Part shown: one piece after another, positions 6,391-12,782 of the stretch
Position numbering within the stretch: the stretch's first letter is position 1
Layout of the letters: the number at the start of each line of letters is the position of its first letter
DNA from: Euryarchaeota archaeon UBA40
GTDB taxonomy: Archaea; Thermoplasmatota; Poseidoniia; Poseidoniales; Thalassarchaeaceae
Assembly (NCBI GenBank): GCA_002506875.1
Contig: DAYJ01000071.1
Coordinates: 1 to 12,782, forward strand
DNA length: 12,782 bases
Direction: 5' to 3'
Program-made: the position numbers and the translations under genes
Notes under the pieces: model-generated
The model's input: only the letters and a program-made list of their open reading frames with translations
The model's database searches: none
What the model was told of the DNA's origin: nothing

Positions 6391-6786
6391 TCACTCATTG
6401 AGTGTAGTTGGTTCATACTTACTTGGACATCCTGTCTTGATATCATCGGCCCTCAAGACATGTCCTTCATCTGTAGCATGTAATGTTCCCTTCACAGATA
6501 CCATAGTACCTTCTCCAAAGCCAGTAGGGATGGATAACCCTGAGATGATGACATTCATCGTTGAGTTGGTGCCAGTTAGGACCACTGTTCCAGATTCTAA
6601 ATCTAGTGTTCCATTAACGATAATGCCACGTATATGGATCCGCTCATTTTCATGGTCATCAATAGAGTCGATTACTTCATCAATCGAATATTGAGTCATA
6701 GGTTCCACAGAATAGGTCATCAGACCAACAAGGGCGGTAAGGATCGCACCGACAACGATGAGACGGCCCAAGCGAGTTAACGCCAT
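6391..6786 (-). CDS. ccmE: CcmE-type haem chaperone with CxxxY motif (variant cytochrome c maturation)
   Basis: CcmE is a membrane-anchored OB-fold protein that carries haem to apocytochrome c. Here one N-terminal membrane segment (about residues 7-23, LGRLIVVGAILTALVGLM) is followed by an OB-like domain. Its segment SIPTGFGEGTMVSVKGTL corresponds to the family's LPDLFREGQGVVxEGxL. It ends TGCPSKYEP, where the classical family has the haem-binding His in KHDENYMP. This gives C120 and Y124, the CxxxY motif known from the variant System I (I*) CcmE of archaea and some bacteria. The chosen start is ATG 6786. A TTG at 6831 overlapping the pyrD stop would add 15 polar residues and is possible. The gene follows pyrD at 41 bases, likely one operon. 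Other ccm genes are not in the window. Confidence 0.75.
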   Translation of the reverse strand: MALTRLGRLIVVGAILTALVGLMTYSVEPMTQYSIDEVIDSIDDHENERIHIRGIIVNGTLDLESGTVVLTGTNSTMNVIISGLSIPTGFGEGTMVSVKGTLHATDEGHVLRADDIKTGCPSKYEPTTLNE

Positions 6787-6827
6787 GATTACAACGGGTT
6801 GGATGTCCCTCTTGAGGATTAGTGAAC

Positions 6828-7922
6828 TCAAGCCGCATCTTTGCCTATCACATCGTTTAGCGATGTAATTCCTTCAAGTTCCATTCTTTGAATGATTGAA
6901 CGATTGATTGCACCAGGTAAACCCGGCCCCTCAAATATCAAACCCGAATAAATCTGGAGAAGTGATGCACCTGCAGTGAGTTTCTCCCATGCTGATTCGC
7001 CGCTATCAATACCGCCTACGCCAATGATTGGTATATTTCCTTGGAGTTGCTGGTAAAGGATACTGATGACCTCTGTTGATCGTTCTCTTAGGGGCCGCCC
7101 TGACAATCCTCCAGTTTGCTGAGAGAATTTAGCAGAACTCTTCAAAGTATTACGATAAGTGGTAGTGTTTGTTGCAACGATTCCATCTATCCCTGTGTCC
7201 ACCGCGACTTTGGCAATAGCACCTATTTGTTCATCTGACAAATCAGGAGCGATCTTCACTAGAATCGGCTTCATGCTATGCTCGTTCCTCCAAGCCGTAA
7301 CACCTGCGAGTAGATTCTCTATTTGTCCACCAGCTTGAAGGTCCCTTAATCCGGGAGTATTAGGACTACTGACATTAACGATGAAAAGATCAGCATGTGC
7401 TTCTAAAGCCTGCATTGTAGTTAGGTAATCATTCAACGCATCTTCATTAGTCGAGGATTTAGAGCGACCGATATTTGCACCAACGGGTACATTCGGCCAA
7501 AGATTTCGATCCTTCCTTTGTTGCAATATCTGCGCCATCTTCTCTGCACCCAGATTGTTGAATCCCATTCGATTGATTAGTGCTCTATCTTGGCGAGAAC
7601 GAAACATACGAGGCCTAGGATTCCCATCCTGTTCTACAGCTGTAATACCTCCATATTCCATCCAACCGAACCCCATCTCTTGCCACCCTAGTAAGGACTG
7701 ACCTTTCTTGTCCATACCTGCAGCGAGACCGATTGGATTAGGAAAATTCATGCCAAAATGATGCGTTTCCAAAACCAAACGTCGGCTCAAAGTTCGAATC
7801 AAACCTCGCCCAACAGATGACTTCTCCATAGTTCCAAGAATTTTCAAAGAACGAGCATGTGCTTTCTCTGAATCCTGCAAGGCTAGAAGGGGTCTGGACA
7901 TGATCCTGTAGAATGCCCCCAT
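6828..7922 (-). CDS. pyrD: Dihydroorotate dehydrogenase, class 2 (quinone-dependent)
   Basis: Oxidises dihydroorotate to orotate in pyrimidine synthesis and passes electrons through FMN to quinone at the membrane. The N-terminal helices (MGAFYRIMSRPLLALQDSEKAH) are the quinone-tunnel region typical of class 2. FGMNFPNPIGLAAGMDKKG, DRALINRMGFNN, VGANIGRSK and VNVSSPNTPGLRDLQ follow, with S186 at the position of the class 2 catalytic Ser. Then come KIAPDLSDEQI, ATNTT, GGLSGRPL and IIGVGGI, which form the FMN and phosphate site. ATG 7922 gives 364 residues, a good family length, and has GAGG eight bases upstream. The in-frame TTG 8006 or ATG 7994 would add 24-28 residues without a ribosome binding site and overlap the divergent gene. 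It heads a probable pyrD-ccmE unit. Confidence 0.92.
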   Translation of the reverse strand: MGAFYRIMSRPLLALQDSEKAHARSLKILGTMEKSSVGRGLIRTLSRRLVLETHHFGMNFPNPIGLAAGMDKKGQSLLGWQEMGFGWMEYGGITAVEQDGNPRPRMFRSRQDRALINRMGFNNLGAEKMAQILQQRKDRNLWPNVPVGANIGRSKSSTNEDALNDYLTTMQALEAHADLFIVNVSSPNTPGLRDLQAGGQIENLLAGVTAWRNEHSMKPILVKIAPDLSDEQIGAIAKVAVDTGIDGIVATNTTTYRNTLKSSAKFSQQTGGLSGRPLRERSTEVISILYQQLQGNIPIIGVGGIDSGESAWEKLTAGASLLQIYSGLIFEGPGLPGAINRSIIQRMELEGITSLNDVIGKDAA

Positions 7923-7930
7923 CTTTGATG

Positions 7931-7935
7931 CCTCT
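7931..7935 (-). promoter_or_regulatory. Ribosome binding site AGAGG of pyrD
   Basis: On the minus strand AGAGG lies eight bases before ATG 7922. The upstream in-frame starts (ATG 7994, TTG 8006) have no comparable site, so this element selects the shorter, family-length PyrD. Confidence 0.55.
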
Positions 7936-7975
7936 TGAGCGACATCCTTCAAGAGTTCCGTATGCTGCGCAGTGT

Positions 7976-8392
7976 ATGGGGCCAGATTCTGCATTGACGC
8001 GAGCAATCGATGAATGGTCTCGTCGATTCCTTAGGAGTGTGACGATTACCTTAGGAGCACCCCAGATTCACCATGAACGCTTCATAGATCTTCATAATAT
8101 GAAGAATGAAGCAGTTCCCAGTGTCTATTCTACATTCGATGTTATCGAAAATAATGAGGGATGTTTGGATCTGCTTGTAGATCAACAATTAATTGGTCGT
8201 ATAGGAAATGAACCACCATCCCATGATGCAGTTCATGTTCCGACAGATAATTTGAACAACGTTCTCGACCTTATTGATGAGTCGATACAGAGGCTAATCC
8301 AAGCAGGGTATCCTGGCTGTGTCGGATGTGGTGGAGAAGATGCTCTGGAACCATGGGATGAATTCGCAAGTCGTGTACGTCTGTCTCAATAG
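7976..8392 (+). CDS. Small conserved-looking protein with C-terminal CxxCGG, function unknown
   Basis: I do not recognise this protein. From ATG 7976 it is 138 residues, acidic and apparently soluble, with no signal peptide or membrane segment. The C-terminal part has a helical stretch (NNVLDLIDESIQRLIQAG) leading to YPGCVGCGGEDALEPWDEF, in which C115 and C118 could bind metal or form a redox pair. The start is uncertain. ATG 7976 lies 53 bases from the pyrD start, GTG 8039 has GGAG too close to it, and ATG 8099 would give only 97 residues. The frame also remains open back to ATG 7913, inside pyrD, which I judge too long. Codon use from 7976 on resembles the rest of the gene. A perfect hairpin overlaps the stop codon, and topA follows 71 bases later. 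Confidence 0.62.
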   Translation: MGPDSALTRAIDEWSRRFLRSVTITLGAPQIHHERFIDLHNMKNEAVPSVYSTFDVIENNEGCLDLLVDQQLIGRIGNEPPSHDAVHVPTDNLNNVLDLIDESIQRLIQAGYPGCVGCGGEDALEPWDEFASRVRLSQ

Positions 8393-8398
8393 AGACAG
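8381..8398 (+). other. Perfect hairpin overlapping the stop codon of the CxxCGG gene
   Basis: CTGTCTC (8381-8387) and GAGACAG (8392-8398) form a seven-pair stem with loop AATA, extendable by two G-T pairs. The TAG stop lies at the loop/3'-arm border. It could stabilise the mRNA end or promote termination, although no T-tract follows. Confidence 0.4.
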
Positions 8399-8417
8399 GT
8401 GAATCCATCCTTCCACT

Positions 8418-8452
8418 CACATTTATGACATGTCGGTAATCCGTTAAATGTG
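8418..8452 (+). promoter_or_regulatory. topA control region: inverted repeat over a likely TATA element
   Basis: CACATTTA (8418-8425) and TAAATGTG (8445-8452) are perfect inverted arms separated by 19 bases; inside, CGG (8434-8436) can pair with CCG (8441-8443). ATTTATG (8421-8427) is the best TATA-like element in the spacer. It would place transcription start near 8447-8450, inside the right arm, giving a leader of about 15 bases. The arms would thus flank the TATA element and the start site, as an operator would. Alternatively it is an RNA hairpin touching the ribosome binding site at 8452. Both readings are inference. Confidence 0.42.
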
Positions 8453-8457
8453 GAGGG
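8452..8457 (+). promoter_or_regulatory. Strong ribosome binding site GGAGGG of topA
   Basis: GGAGGG lies six bases before GTG 8464 and fixes that non-ATG start. It is the strongest Shine-Dalgarno sequence in the window. Its first G is also the last base of the right arm of the inverted repeat. Confidence 0.7.
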
Positions 8458-8463
8458 AGAGCC

Positions 8464-10794
8464 GTGACCAATCTTGTAATCGTCGAATCTGGGGCTAAAG
8501 GAAAGAAGATTAAGCAATATCTTGGCAAAGAATACATTGTCGACACATGCAAAGGTCACGTCCAAGATTTGCCTAGTCGCGGGGCTAAAGACAAGAAGCA
8601 GGCGAACAAGGCAATGTGGGCCTCTAAACCAGATGTTCTGCCAGAACCCCCATGGGATTGGTCTGGTCCTAATGCTGAGAAGACCGTTGATTCTTTACTT
8701 GCTAAGGCAGCCAAACATAATGTTGAGACAATCTATATTGCTACTGACCCTGATAGAGAAGGCGAATTCATTGCATGGAGGCTTGCGCATATTTTTGATG
8801 AATATGAGACCGTTAGAATCACTTTCAATGAGATTACGAAGAAGGCCGTTTTGCAAGCTATTGAGTCACCACGTCCGATTGACATGGACCTAGTAGATGC
8901 TGCCAAGGTTCGAAGATTCATGGATCGCCTTGTTGGTTTCCGAGCGTCCAAGTTTTCCCGTTCTTGGAGATTACCATCGATGGGCCGTGTTCAGACTCCT
9001 ACACTTGGATTCATTGTTGAACGTGAAATTGAAAGAGAGGCGTTCGTCCCTCAACCATTCTATGCTGTTAATTCGAACGCTGGTGATTTGACATTCAAGG
9101 TAAGATTCCATGAGAAGGATGACCCTGACGCATGGTTCGATCAGGATACTGACCCGCCAAAGCACCACCCTGATCGAACAAATGATTTGAACCTAGCAAC
9201 ACAGGCTGTTAATTCAATCAAGGATTCGGGAAAACTCACACTCACTGAGGCTAAGCCTGGATCACGATCTAATTCTCCAAAGCCACCTTTCTCTACACCC
9301 ACACTTCTCCGGACAGCAGGATCTCATCCCAAGATTGGATGGGGTAGTCGTCGAATCATGTCCGTGGCTAATGACCTCTACCAACAGGGCCTCATTACTT
9401 ACATTCGTACCGATGCTACTCGGACTAATCCAGATGCTCGTGAAGCTGTACGTCAGCACATTGTCCAACAATGGGGCGAGAATCATTTGAGAGCGAGTCC
9501 CGGTGTTGTGGGTAAAGATGCCACAGGTAATGCTCAGAACGTTCAAGATGCACACGAAGCGATTCGTCCAACTGATCCAAGTGTTGAGCGTCCTGAAGGA
9601 ATCGATGCTCCACAAATGGCACTTTATCGTTTGATTTGGGCACGTTTCGCTGCTAGTCAGATGAGTAATTCTGAATATGAAAACCTAAGCCTCCGTGCTT
9701 CCGCAGGGTCCTTCAATCGTCCTTTAACAGGGTCTGTATCATGGAGAGTACATGCCGGCTGGGAGGCTGCATATGGCGATCTTCGGGCTGAACCTCGTCT
9801 TTCAGCACCTAATCCGGTGTTATCCGTAGGTAGTGTTCTTGATGTCGCATCCGAAGATGATAATGGGTGGCGCTTGATTGAGGATGAGACAAAACCTCCT
9901 GCTCGTTACCGTCAACATACGCTTGTAGAGAAGATGCAGAATGAAGGGATTGGTAGACCTTCCACTTATGCGAAAATTGTTGACAAGCTTCTAGATCGAA
10001 AATATCTCATCGAGGAATCCAAAGCCCTGATTCCTACTGAGCCTGGCCGTACACTCTGGATTGAAGTTGCACCTATGTATGGTGATGATGCCTCTGTACG
10101 AGGTGTATTTGAATCACATTTCACTGCCACAATGGAGTCAGGTCTGGATTCAATAGAACATGGTAGTGGTGATGCGCCAACAGTATGGCATGATTTCATG
10201 AATGAATTTAGCGATGCTCACAAGCATGCTCTAGAGATACGTGCTTTGAAACCTACACCGAAGCAACTCAACTACATGGTGAATCTCTTGAATGCGATTC
10301 CTGAATCCGAACGTTCAACTCTTCTCGAGGGGAATGAACCTGATCAGATATCGGGTGCTAGAGCTAAGGAAATTATCGACGAACTGCGATCAAGGGACAT
10401 TGTAGCAGGTCCCTCTGAGAAGCAAATGACCCTTATTCATAGACTCATCGAGGAATTAGGTGTCCAGGTAAACGATGCAGCAAAACTTGTTGATTTGGAA
10501 AATCTTGAGGCACTTTCAGGTGGACGTAATGGGAGTGCATCAAAACTTATTGGACTCTTGTTGGATATGCAAAGGGAGATACCGCGTGCCCCTACCGAAC
10601 GTCAAGTAAAGTATCTTAACGATCTTCTTGGAAAAGGTGTAGAAAATCTTGAGAAATTCGAAATTTTACCATTCTTAGAAGAATATGGCGTATCTTCTGT
10701 TGATGAAATGACATTCGCTCAAATCAGTGATGCAATACAGATCATGAAGGATCGACTTGGAATAAAGGGTCGAGGACGTAGAAGGAAACGGTAG
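8464..10794 (+). CDS. topA: DNA topoisomerase I (type IA) with a PTxxQ-repeat C-terminus
   Basis: Relaxes negative supercoils by passing one strand through a transient single-strand break. The TOPRIM domain has E8 in VIVESGAKGKKI and D95-D97-E99 in TDPDREGE; the catalytic tyrosine is Y313 in GLITYIRTDATR. SNSPKPPFSTPTLLR, AHEAIRPTD and GIGRPSTYAKIV are further type IA signatures. GTG 8464 is fixed by GGAGGG six bases upstream. The protein is 776 residues. After about residue 590 there are no cysteine-rich zinc ribbons. Instead three related units begin KPTPKQLNYM (Q601), GPSEKQMTLI (Q654) and APTERQVKYL (Q714), and a basic tail ends the protein (KGRGRRRKR). They resemble the small helical PTxKQ modules seen at the ends of various DNA-related proteins. 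No helicase domain is present, so it is not reverse gyrase. Confidence 0.93.
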   Translation: MTNLVIVESGAKGKKIKQYLGKEYIVDTCKGHVQDLPSRGAKDKKQANKAMWASKPDVLPEPPWDWSGPNAEKTVDSLLAKAAKHNVETIYIATDPDREGEFIAWRLAHIFDEYETVRITFNEITKKAVLQAIESPRPIDMDLVDAAKVRRFMDRLVGFRASKFSRSWRLPSMGRVQTPTLGFIVEREIEREAFVPQPFYAVNSNAGDLTFKVRFHEKDDPDAWFDQDTDPPKHHPDRTNDLNLATQAVNSIKDSGKLTLTEAKPGSRSNSPKPPFSTPTLLRTAGSHPKIGWGSRRIMSVANDLYQQGLITYIRTDATRTNPDAREAVRQHIVQQWGENHLRASPGVVGKDATGNAQNVQDAHEAIRPTDPSVERPEGIDAPQMALYRLIWARFAASQMSNSEYENLSLRASAGSFNRPLTGSVSWRVHAGWEAAYGDLRAEPRLSAPNPVLSVGSVLDVASEDDNGWRLIEDETKPPARYRQHTLVEKMQNEGIGRPSTYAKIVDKLLDRKYLIEESKALIPTEPGRTLWIEVAPMYGDDASVRGVFESHFTATMESGLDSIEHGSGDAPTVWHDFMNEFSDAHKHALEIRALKPTPKQLNYMVNLLNAIPESERSTLLEGNEPDQISGARAKEIIDELRSRDIVAGPSEKQMTLIHRLIEELGVQVNDAAKLVDLENLEALSGGRNGSASKLIGLLLDMQREIPRAPTERQVKYLNDLLGKGVENLEKFEILPFLEEYGVSSVDEMTFAQISDAIQIMKDRLGIKGRGRRRKR

Positions 10795-10804
10795 GTTGAG
10801 AAGT

Positions 10805-12007
10805 ATGGATTCCGATGTTCTGATTGTCGGAGCCGGTCCTGTTGGGGGATATCTTGGAAAGTGCCTTGCTGAACAGGGTATACATGTAATCCAGATAGAA
10901 GAACATCTTGAGATTGGGAGACCATTCCAATGTGCTGGACTTGTAACGCCCTCGGCTATGGATAAGGTGGGGCTTCATGATACAACTCTAACTGATGTCT
11001 GGGGTGCAAGGATGCATGCGCCTAACGGTTCTTCAATCGAAATCGGGAATCCATCCCAAATTAGAGAACACGTTGTTTGTAGGAAACGGTTCGATGAGGC
11101 AGTTGTACATCAGGCAATTAATGCAGGTGTAGAATTAAAATTAGGAACACAAATCACAGATGCAGTCCTCAATGATGATCACATCGCAGTAACAATACGC
11201 GATGAAGCAGGAGAGCAAACGCTTCGTACACGACTTCTTTGTGGAGCAGATGGCGCCCATTCTTGGGTTCGAAATCATGTTCGACTCGGAAGACCACCTG
11301 AGACAATGATAGGGTTCCAGGTTGAAGCAATTGGATACCCTGGTCTTGATGGAATACTCGATATGTATACTGGTTTCAATATCGCGCCAGGCCTATTCAG
11401 TTGGGTGATTCCAAATGGTGATACTCACAGAATTGGAATCTGGGTAAGGTCAAGGGATGTCGACGACCGCTCTTGTGAAATGCTCTATGATTATCTCACA
11501 AAATCTTCGATGTTCTCCGAACGCTTCAGTGATATTCAGGAGGTTGCACGATATTGTGGCCCTGTTCCGGCAGGTGTCCTGAAACGAACAACGAGGGAAC
11601 GGATTGCATTATTTGGTGATGCAGCTGCGATTTGTAAGCCGACAACAGGGGGTGGAATCGGACCTGGTTTCGAACAAGTCGATCTGATGTTGCCGAACTT
11701 AATCAGAGCCCTTGAGAAGGACAACCTGAGTGAATCAAATCTACGACGAATAGAACGGAAGATAGATTCTATTCGTAAGCATCACCGCCGTGCTAGGCAA
11801 CTTCGGGATCTCTTCCTTACTGAAGTTGATGATGATGAATTGAATGATATCTTCGAGGTTTTCGCTAAACCTGAGGTTCTCAAACTAATCAATGAACTAG
11901 GAGATATAGAGCGTCCTGTACCTTTGGGGTTAAAGATGCTCAAGGACGTCCCAGAATTCCGTAGGATGGCTCTGAAAGCCACTTGGTCGATGCTAACTGG
12001 TGCGTAG
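10805..12007 (+). CDS. Geranylgeranyl reductase-family flavoprotein (archaeal lipid saturation)
   Basis: Probable FAD-dependent digeranylgeranylglycerophospholipid reductase, which saturates the isoprenoid chains of archaeal membrane lipids. The FAD-binding motif is DVLIVGAGPVGG (G9, G11, G14), followed by E32. The family motif EIGRPFQCAGLV contains C43, matching the conserved PxxCaG of geranylgeranyl reductases. A second FAD motif, ALFGDAAAICKPTTGGGIG, has G271-D272 and the typical PTTGGG. The length is 400 residues, normal for the family. ATG 10805 is preferred because it starts right before the Rossmann strand. A TTG at 10796, overlapping nothing but only one base past the topA stop, would add three residues. 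It follows topA closely, so cotranscription is likely, though the functions are unrelated. Related oxidoreductases share these motifs, so the substrate is inferred. Confidence 0.85.
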   Translation: MDSDVLIVGAGPVGGYLGKCLAEQGIHVIQIEEHLEIGRPFQCAGLVTPSAMDKVGLHDTTLTDVWGARMHAPNGSSIEIGNPSQIREHVVCRKRFDEAVVHQAINAGVELKLGTQITDAVLNDDHIAVTIRDEAGEQTLRTRLLCGADGAHSWVRNHVRLGRPPETMIGFQVEAIGYPGLDGILDMYTGFNIAPGLFSWVIPNGDTHRIGIWVRSRDVDDRSCEMLYDYLTKSSMFSERFSDIQEVARYCGPVPAGVLKRTTRERIALFGDAAAICKPTTGGGIGPGFEQVDLMLPNLIRALEKDNLSESNLRRIERKIDSIRKHHRRARQLRDLFLTEVDDDELNDIFEVFAKPEVLKLINELGDIERPVPLGLKMLKDVPEFRRMALKATWSMLTGA

Positions 12008-12041
12008 ACACCTTGATGCATCTCGCCTACTTCATTTGTCC

Positions 12042-12782
12042 ATGCACAGTTCAAGGAACGCTGTCATCCTCGTTCTAATTTTCCTACTTCCTGGATGCCT
12101 TAGTGCAATGAATGAGGATCCGATTGATCAACCTGAGGTAATCATCGTAGCACCAATACCACCAATACCAATCCTCTCAATAACTCCTTCAGAACCTATG
12201 ACCGAAGATGTCATTTTCGTTAATGTACAACTATTCAACTGGCAAGGTGGCGAACACGAATATCGCATTTCATTGGATGGTATTAGTGCCCTTAGTGGAA
12301 CTATTACTGATTCTACAAATCTCTATCTCCCCATTGGAAATACTAGTGCAGGGAGTCACACAATCAGCATTGAAATCATGAATAGTGATGATGTAACCAA
12401 ATATGCAAATTGGTCGTTTGTTACACAGGAGCTACCGAAAATCATTCCAATCCTGAATGTGTATACATGGTATAACTCAGAGTTAGATAGACATGATATC
12501 AGTGCTACTGTCGAGCATCCTGATTCTGATTGTACAATTGTTTTAACTAACGGATATGGAGAAGTTTTGGCTAATCAAAATGCAAAATATCTCTCCACTG
12601 ACCACAAATTTACAGAATCAGATATGCTGACGTTTGACGTTGATTGTGGACGTAATCAAACATACCAGGAGATCATTGCTATCACTATAGTCGACCCAAA
12701 CATGATTGATACCGATGAGGATGGCATACCTGACAATGTAGATGGTTGCCCAGATAGTGATTCAGGTTACACATCCAATCAA
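12042..12782 (+). CDS. Predicted lipoprotein with thrombospondin type 3-like repeat, 3'-truncated
   Basis: An open frame runs from ATG 12042 through the window end (247 codons, no stop). The N-terminus is a lipoprotein signal peptide: basic start (SSRN), hydrophobic core (AVILVLIFL) and lipobox LPGC with C19 as the acylated cysteine. A Pro-rich linker (APIPPIPIL) follows, then about 170 residues rich in Ser, Thr, Asn and Asp that look like immunoglobulin-like beta-sandwich. At residues 223-238 DTDEDGIPDNVDGCPD matches the calcium-binding thrombospondin type 3-like repeat; more repeats probably lie beyond the window. The product is therefore likely cell-surface anchored. No ribosome binding site is seen, which fits leaderless or weakly led translation. 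The frame begins 34 bases after the reductase stop. Confidence 0.75.
   Translation, partial: MHSSRNAVILVLIFLLPGCLSAMNEDPIDQPEVIIVAPIPPIPILSITPSEPMTEDVIFVNVQLFNWQGGEHEYRISLDGISALSGTITDSTNLYLPIGNTSAGSHTISIEIMNSDDVTKYANWSFVTQELPKIIPILNVYTWYNSELDRHDISATVEHPDSDCTIVLTNGYGEVLANQNAKYLSTDHKFTESDMLTFDVDCGRNQTYQEIIAITIVDPNMIDTDEDGIPDNVDGCPDSDSGYTSNQ

Noticed and set aside
7923..8006. Longer PyrD starts at ATG 7994 and TTG 8006
   Set aside because: There is no ribosome binding site, the extra residues precede the family's usual N-terminal helix, and the extension overlaps the divergent gene.
8271..8552. Minus-strand open frame across the CxxCGG gene end and topA start
   Set aside because: It runs antisense through the topA ribosome binding site and start, and looks like a shadow of the topA coding sequence.
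9262..9643. Long minus-strand open frames inside topA
   Set aside because: They are antisense to the conserved catalytic region of topA, with no start signals or family resemblance.
8464..10794. Reverse gyrase
   Set aside because: The protein has no helicase domain; only the type IA topoisomerase part is present.
1..12782. CRISPR arrays, insertion sequences, tRNA genes, prophage genes
   Set aside because: No regularly spaced direct repeats, terminal inverted repeats with a transposase, cloverleaf with CCA-proximal T-arm, or phage protein motifs were found by reading both strands.

Overview
The window looks like chromosomal DNA from a planktonic euryarchaeon, most likely Marine Group II (Poseidoniales) or a close relative in the Thermoplasmata-type lineage. 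The archaeal signs are a 7S SRP RNA, a tRNA-splicing endonuclease, an archease, and a geranylgeranyl reductase for isoprenoid lipids. A type IA topoisomerase of the ordinary (non-reverse-gyrase) kind, a class 2 quinone-dependent dihydroorotate dehydrogenase, a CcmE with a CxxxY motif, and a lipoprotein with thrombospondin type 3-like repeats fit a mesophilic aerobic marine archaeon. The lineage is an inference; no search was run. Coding density is very high, the protein genes are moderately AT-rich, and the RNA gene stands out as GC-rich.

Layout. Positions 2-463 hold the 3' part of a Cys-rich gene, followed by a secreted, probably membrane-anchored M6-type metallopeptidase (500-2545). It converges with the tRNA-splicing endonuclease EndA (2547-3524, minus), leaving a 1-base gap. 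EndA is divergent from a winged-helix/TerB-like protein (3616-4500), and the spacer carries a 33-base near-palindrome. After a small hairpin comes a degenerate HldE/RfaE-type sugar kinase homologue (4533-5594), then 4 bases later an archease (from GTG 5599). On the minus strand the order is pyrD (7922-6828), a CxxxY-type ccmE (6786-6391), then SRP RNA (about 6342-6080). A small CxxCGG protein of unknown function (about 7976-8392, plus) is divergent from pyrD. The topoisomerase gene topA (8464-10794) follows, then a geranylgeranyl reductase-family flavoprotein (10805-12007) and the start of a lipoprotein gene (12042 to the window end).

How the genes fit together. EndA cuts introns from tRNA, and archease assists the ligase RtcB that rejoins the halves, so two steps of tRNA splicing lie within 3.5 kb. 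PyrD feeds electrons to the quinone pool, and CcmE carries haem for c-type cytochromes; they are adjacent on one strand. Several gene junctions carry short perfect hairpins without T-tracts. The most unusual items are the topoisomerase tail, which has three PTxxQ-type modules in place of zinc ribbons; the kinase homologue with several altered active-site motifs next to archease; the CxxxY CcmE; and the wHTH/TerB protein with its possible operator. I saw no CRISPR array, insertion sequence, tRNA gene or phage gene.
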